Shown here piece by piece: positions 38,433-43,322 of a stretch of DNA of 43,322 nucleotides. A program made the position numbers and the translations under genes. The stretch's first letter is position 1. Every line of letters starts with the position of its first letter. Origin of the DNA: Paramoeba atlantica. Lineage: Eukaryota > Discosea. The stretch is from NCBI GenBank assembly GCA_977017575.1, contig CDRNVI010000215.1:1-43322 (forward strand). Reading direction: 5' to 3'. Under the pieces are notes generated by a model. It worked only from the letters and a program-made list of their open reading frames with translations, ran no database searches and was not told the DNA's origin.

Positions 38433-40157
38433 CTACTTTTTATCGTTTAATTTTTTTGCTTGTCCTGCCCAATCATCACGCTGTGCCCTTCCTGGGAACG
38501 AACCTGTAATTGAATCCAACAAATCGTATTCTTTTTCGGTCATTTTACCTACTTGAGCAAAAGTAAAAATCCCAATTTGGTTTAAGGTTTCCTCCATTTG
38601 AGGGCCAATCCCCTTTACCTTCTTCAAGTCGTCCGCTGTATCTTTCTCGGCATCAAATGTTCCGATGGCGCCTAACAGTGAGGCAACTTGTTTTTCATCA
38701 GCCTTAGGTTGTTCCTTCTTAGCGGCAGCTTTTTCAACTTTTCCTCCTTTGGAAGGCTTTTCATATAATGGTTTTCCAGCTTCGCGAAGATTTTTGAATC
38801 GTTCTCCGGAGGCTTTCAAAATAGATTTTACCTCTGCCTGAGCAATAACAGGAAATGTTCTTGAGTATAAAAGAAACAACACAAAGAAGAAACCAATGGT
38901 TCCTATGAAGATCCCAACGTCAACAAAAGTTGTCGAGAACATCGTCCAAGAAGATGGTAGATAATCCCTGTGCAAAGAGGTTACAATGATCACAAAACGC
39001 TCAAACCACATTCCTATGTTTACCACAATGGAGATAAAGAATGAGAACATGATACTGGTTCGTAATTTTTTAAACCACATAAACTGTGGAGAGAACACAT
39101 TACAAGTCATCATGGACCAATAAGCCCACCAATAAGGCCCTGTTGCCCTATTCAAGAAAGCATACTGTTCGTATTCCACGCCAGAATACCAAGCAATAAA
39201 CAACTCAGTGATATATGCACAGCCCACAATGGATCCTGTGATCATGATCACAATGTTCATCAATTCTATGTGCTGAACCGTAATATATGCCTCTAGATGA
39301 CACACTTTACGCATAATGATCAATAGGGTGTTTACCATGGCAAATCCTGAGAAAATCGCTCCCGCAACAAAGTAAGGTGGGAAGATTGTGGTATGCCATC
39401 CTGGAATTACCGAAGTAGCAAAGTCAAAGGATACAATGGTATGTACTGAAAGTACAAGTGGTGTAGCCAAACCGGCCAATACCAAGGAAACTTCCTCGAA
39501 TCGCTGCCAATCCTTTGCGCGACCTGTCCAACCAAAGCTCAATAGGCTATAAATTTTCTTCTGGAAAGGTTTTATGGCCCTATCCCTAATCATCGCAAAA
39601 TCAGGAAGCAATCCTGTCCACCAGAATACCAAGGACACGGATAAATAAGTAGAAATTGCAAATACATCCCAAAGTAGTGGTGAGTTAAAGTTCACCCAGA
39701 GGGAACCAAATTGGTTTGGAATAGGCAATACCCAATAGGCCAACCATGGACGACCCATGTGAATAATTGGGAATAAACCAGCCTGGATTACAGAGAAAAT
39801 GGTCATTGCTTCTGCAGAACGGTTAATCGCCATTCTCCACTTCTGTCTAAACAAAAGCAATACGGCTGAAATTAGTGTTCCAGCGTGACCAATACCTACC
39901 CACCAAACAAAGTTTGTAATATCCCAGGCCCAGTTTACAGTCTTGTTAAGACCCCAAACCCCAATACCTGTAGAAATGGTATAAATAATACATCCTATAC
40001 CCCAAAGGAATGCAACCAAAGCAATGGTAAATACAATCCACCAGTGTTTATTGGCCTTTCCCTCTACAGGAGCAGCAATATCCACGGTGACATCATGGTA
40101 TCCTTTATCTCCAAGTACTAAGGGCTTTCGAATAGGTGCTTCGTAATGCGACGCCAT
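38433..40157 (-). CDS. actC: Alternative complex III quinol-oxidising membrane subunit ActC (NrfD/PsrC family) with C-terminal HhH domain
   Basis: 574 residues. The body has about ten hydrophobic helices of NrfD/PsrC type, with motifs such as WWVGIGHAGTLISAVL and the tract ending FVIIVTSLHRDY; it holds the quinol site that feeds ActB's clusters. The last 100 or so residues are different: a Lys/Ala-rich linker and then DLKKVKGIGPQMEETLNQIG, a helix-hairpin-helix-like domain, ending AGQAKKLNDKK. A comparable tail occurs in several Bacteroidota proteins as I recall; its role in ACIII is not known to me. The gene starts 33 nt after actB and is 2 nt from actD. Confidence 0.93.
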   Translation of the reverse strand: MASHYEAPIRKPLVLGDKGYHDVTVDIAAPVEGKANKHWWIVFTIALVAFLWGIGCIIYTISTGIGVWGLNKTVNWAWDITNFVWWVGIGHAGTLISAVLLLFRQKWRMAINRSAEAMTIFSVIQAGLFPIIHMGRPWLAYWVLPIPNQFGSLWVNFNSPLLWDVFAISTYLSVSLVFWWTGLLPDFAMIRDRAIKPFQKKIYSLLSFGWTGRAKDWQRFEEVSLVLAGLATPLVLSVHTIVSFDFATSVIPGWHTTIFPPYFVAGAIFSGFAMVNTLLIIMRKVCHLEAYITVQHIELMNIVIMITGSIVGCAYITELFIAWYSGVEYEQYAFLNRATGPYWWAYWSMMTCNVFSPQFMWFKKLRTSIMFSFFISIVVNIGMWFERFVIIVTSLHRDYLPSSWTMFSTTFVDVGIFIGTIGFFFVLFLLYSRTFPVIAQAEVKSILKASGERFKNLREAGKPLYEKPSKGGKVEKAAAKKEQPKADEKQVASLLGAIGTFDAEKDTADDLKKVKGIGPQMEETLNQIGIFTFAQVGKMTEKEYDLLDSITGSFPGRAQRDDWAGQAKKLNDKK

Positions 40158-40190
40158 AATTTATCTTCTAGTTACTTCTTTATTTATTGA

Positions 40191-43100
40191 TTAAGCCTCG
40201 TTGGTGTTTCTTACCTTAACATGATAGAACACATTGGGTTTTGTACCTACGTGTTCCAACAGGTGATACATTCTATCATCTTCCTTCAATTCGGCAATCT
40301 TGCTGTGCTCATCGTTAACATCCCCAAATACCATTGCTCCACTGCTACATGCCGATGAACAGGCAGTTTGGAACTCACCATCCTCAACAACACGACCATC
40401 TCTTTTGGCATCCAAAATAGTTTTTTTGGGTCATTTGGATACACATGGAACATTTTTCCATAACTCCTCTGGAACGCACATTAACATCTGGGTTAATGAC
40501 CATTTTTCCAAGGTCGTTGTTCATGTTGAAATCAAACTCATCATTATCGTAGTACAAGAACCAATTGAATCTACGCACTTTATATGGACAGTTGTTGGCA
40601 CAATATCTTGTACCTACACAACGGTTGTAGGCCATTTGGTTTTGTCCTTGTCTACCGTGCGAAGTAGCAGCCACAGGGCAAACTGTTTCACATGGTGCAT
40701 GGTTACAGTGCTGGCACATTACTGGTTGGAAGGCCACTTGAGGATTAGCCGAAGGGTCTTCCATTTGTCCTAAACCACCCAAAGTTCCTTTATCACCAAA
40801 AAGTCCTTCTAAACCATCCTTCTTTTCATTGTCCTGCTCAAAGGTCTCTTCTGAGGAATAATATCTATCAATACGCAACCAGTGCATATCCCTGGAACGT
40901 CTTATTTCTTCTTTACCAACAACAGGTACGTTGTTTTCTGCATGACAGGCAATAACACAAGCCCCACAACCAGTACAAGCATTTAAGTCGATGGAAAGGT
41001 TGAAGTGATGCCCGATGGAACGATCAAACTCCTCCCACAAATCCGCATCTGGTGAGGTCACCGGAATTTCCTGATGATTTAAGCTCACATGTGGCATGGG
41101 ATTCCATTCTTGATGATCTTTGGTGTTGAAAATCTCCAAGGAAGTCTCCTTGATGATATCTCCCCTACCCATCAATGTTTTATGCAACTGAACACAGGCA
41201 AACTCGTGGTCTCCTGATGCTTTTTCCAAAGTGACGGACTGCACATTGGAAAAGTTTTTATACAAGCTATAGGCATTTATTCCTGTAGCCATTTCCGCTT
41301 TCATCCCAGCTTCACGCCCATATCCAAAGGAAAGTCCTACCGTGCCATTTGCCTGTCCTGGCTGAATAATTACCGGAACATTATCTATGATTGTTCCGTC
41401 TACTGTCAATCTTGCATAGCTCCCATTTAGTCCACCATCCGCAACATTGTAGTTTTCCATACCCAAGGCTTCCGCATCAGCTTTGGAAACAGTAACATAG
41501 TTGTCCCAAGAAACTCTGGTAATTGGATCAGGAAATTCTTGCAACCAAGGGTTGTTGGCCTGTTTACCATCACCCATGCCCACTTTGGAGTACAATACTA
41601 ATTCTGTACCTGCACTTGTACTGTTCACCAAAGAACGTACTGCAGCAGAAATTGGGGCAATATTTCCAGTATCATCTCCTTCAGTAGCATTTTCATCAGT
41701 ACTCGTAGGAGCTACTTCAGTATCTTCGGCAGTAGCTGGAACAAAAACACCATCTTGTAGCGCCTGGTTCCAATCCCCCTCTTGCAATAGCGAGGTGCTC
41801 CAATTATCTTTTATGTATTCGTAATAGGTTTGCTCTTTCCCCATCCAGCCCAATAGAGAGGACTGCATTTGCCGTGTATCAAAAAGTTCACGGATAGCAG
41901 GCTGTGTTAAACTGAATTGCCCTTTCTTAAACTCGGCATCTCCCCAAGACTCAAGGTAGTGGGATGCAGCAGCTACAAATTGGGAAGATTGCGCAGTTTC
42001 ATCATTGTTAAATGAAAAAACTAACAGAAACATCCACCTTTCCTAGACCTTCTATAAAATCTGCTGCGTTTGGCAAAGTATAGGCCGGATTAACTCCGTC
42101 CATAATCAAAACTCCAACGCGACCGGCGTTCATATCCGACACCAGTTTGTTCACTTTGGCGGTATCACCTTGACGCACATATTTTGGGCTTTGGGCATCA
42201 AATGCCTCACTGGCCAATAATTTATTGATAGCCAGCACCACTGTTTGTGCGTTTATATCGTTTAATCCAGATACTACAACAGCTTTACTTCCAGCTTTTT
42301 TAATTTGCGCAGCAATACTTTCAACAGCAGGATCCACATCCGAAGTACCACCTCCTACATTACTACCATTTAGCTTACCGTACAATTTGGCCAAGGCTAT
42401 TTTTTGCTCCGAAGGAGTCATCGGGTAACGCTTATCCGCATTAGCTCCTGTTAAAGACATATTGGCCTCCAACTGAACATGCTTGGACATTTTACCATGA
42501 TGCGGAACACGTCCTTTGGCGTAACCATCATCATATCCACCCCCTTGCCAATCTCCTAAGAAGTCGGCACCAAAAGAGACTATCAAATCTGCCTTTTCAA
42601 AATCGTAATCTGCCAAAGCGCGCTCACCATAAGCTGCATTGAAGGCATTTAGGGCAGCATCTTCAGATATAGCATCATAAACGACATGATTGACATTGTC
42701 ACCATATTCCGCCTTAAACTCAGCTATCAATTTATCCGTAGATGGACTCGCATAGGTTTGGGTTAGCAATACAATTTGTCTGCTTGAACCCTTAAGACTA
42801 CCAAGCTTTGCCTTTACATTGGCATCTAATATCTTCCAATCAATAGCTTCTCCATTTTGGGATGGCCCTTGAACTCTCTTACTATCATACAGAGATAAAA
42901 CAGAAGCCTGTACTCTGGCATTGGCGCTTCCATTGATCTTGGCATCTGTATTGTTCTCAATTTTTATAGGTCTTCCTTCCCGGGTCTTTACCAAAATACT
43001 GGCAAAATCAAACCCATCTGCAATGGTTGTGGCATAGTAGTTGGCAACACCAGGAACAATATTATCTGGCTGCACTACATAAGGTATAGATTTATGGACA

Positions 43101-43321
43101 GGCCCCTCGCAAGCGGCAACGGTTGCTGCTGCAGTACTGAAGCCGACATATTTCAAGAAGTCCCTTCTGTTGGTGGTTGAAGCTGACAGATTTTCCTTGT
43201 CACCCAAAAATTCATCAACTGGGATTTGTTCTGTGAATTCGTTTTGTCTTAGCGCCTCAACAATGGAATCGTTCGGATTTAACTCCGCTTCGCTCTTCCA
43301 ATATTTTTTGTTTGATGCCAT
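40191..43321 (-). CDS. actB: Alternative complex III iron-sulfur/molybdopterin-like subunit ActB, with two frameshifts
   Basis: About 1,043 residues over three frames. The N-terminus has a twin-arginine signal (TTNRRDFLKYVGFSTAAATV), so it is exported folded. The first part is molybdopterin-oxidoreductase-like; ACIII ActB is known to lack the metal. The second part is a ferredoxin-like module with Cys groups NACTGCGACVIACHAENN, MCQHCNHAPCETVCPVAATS and RCVGTRYCANNCPYK, and the C-terminal TACSSACSSGAM. Frame breaks occur at an A/T homopolymer near 42015-42020 and another at 40421-40427; each fits one extra base. Because the coding continues perfectly on both sides, sequencing error is likely. 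The start ATG is one base from the window edge; actA would lie beyond. Confidence 0.9.
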
Positions 43322-43322
43322 A

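Noticed and set aside
34869-43321. The bacterial operon as a horizontal transfer into the eukaryote
   Set aside because: There is no intron gain, base-composition amelioration or eukaryotic flank on the far side; kept only as a possibility in the junction finding.

Overview
The window holds two unrelated pieces of DNA joined at about position 34,498. Positions 1 to about 34,497 are A+T-rich eukaryotic nuclear DNA with short GT-AG introns. Positions about 34,499 to 43,322 are bacterial DNA from a Bacteroidota member, most likely a Flavobacteriaceae, judged from its respiratory gene order and protein sequences. I cannot name the eukaryote: there is no rRNA, tRNA or other marker gene. Short introns (70-142 nt), long purine and pyrimidine tracts and a flavobacterial partner fit a protist or alga sequenced with its bacteria, but that is inference.

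Eukaryotic part. This is an array of one gene family, called T1 to T11 here. An intact member is a TRIM-like protein: a basic/acidic low-complexity N-terminus, a RING finger interrupted by a poly-Ser tract, two B-box zinc motifs, a coiled coil, a poly-Thr linker and a six-blade NHL propeller. Exon 1 carries the RING. One phase-1 intron follows, and exon 2 carries the rest. Orientation alternates strictly: T1(-) T2(+) T3(-) T4(+) T5(-) T6(+) T7(-) T8(+) T9(-) T10(+) T11(-). The repeating unit is therefore a divergent gene pair about 7 kb long. T2, T3, T5, T6, T8 and T9 look intact, and T1 is open to the window edge. T4 is an in-frame internal deletion that keeps only the N-terminus and the propeller. 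T7 is broken by a nonsense codon and a frameshift. T10 has lost most propeller blades by a deletion. T11 is cut by the junction. A 0.2 kb NHL scrap lies between T4 and T5, and a 0.2 kb scrap resembling a BIG-type ARF-GEF lies between T6 and T7.

The copies are nearly identical in framework residues but differ at a few recurrent positions in every propeller blade: the residues around the Pro of the xxPxxV strand and the two residues after the C/S/A-D pair. That is the pattern expected of a diversifying recognition surface on an E3-ligase scaffold. It is the most interesting biology here.

Bacterial part. All genes are on the minus strand: actB-actC-actD-actE-actF-coxB-coxA. These encode alternative complex III (quinol:electron acceptor oxidoreductase) and the start of a cytochrome c oxidase. 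actB has two apparent single-base frameshifts and actF one, probably sequencing errors. coxA is cut after about 110 codons, where the reading frame runs in frame into the NHL part of T11. This junction is most simply an assembly or library chimera.
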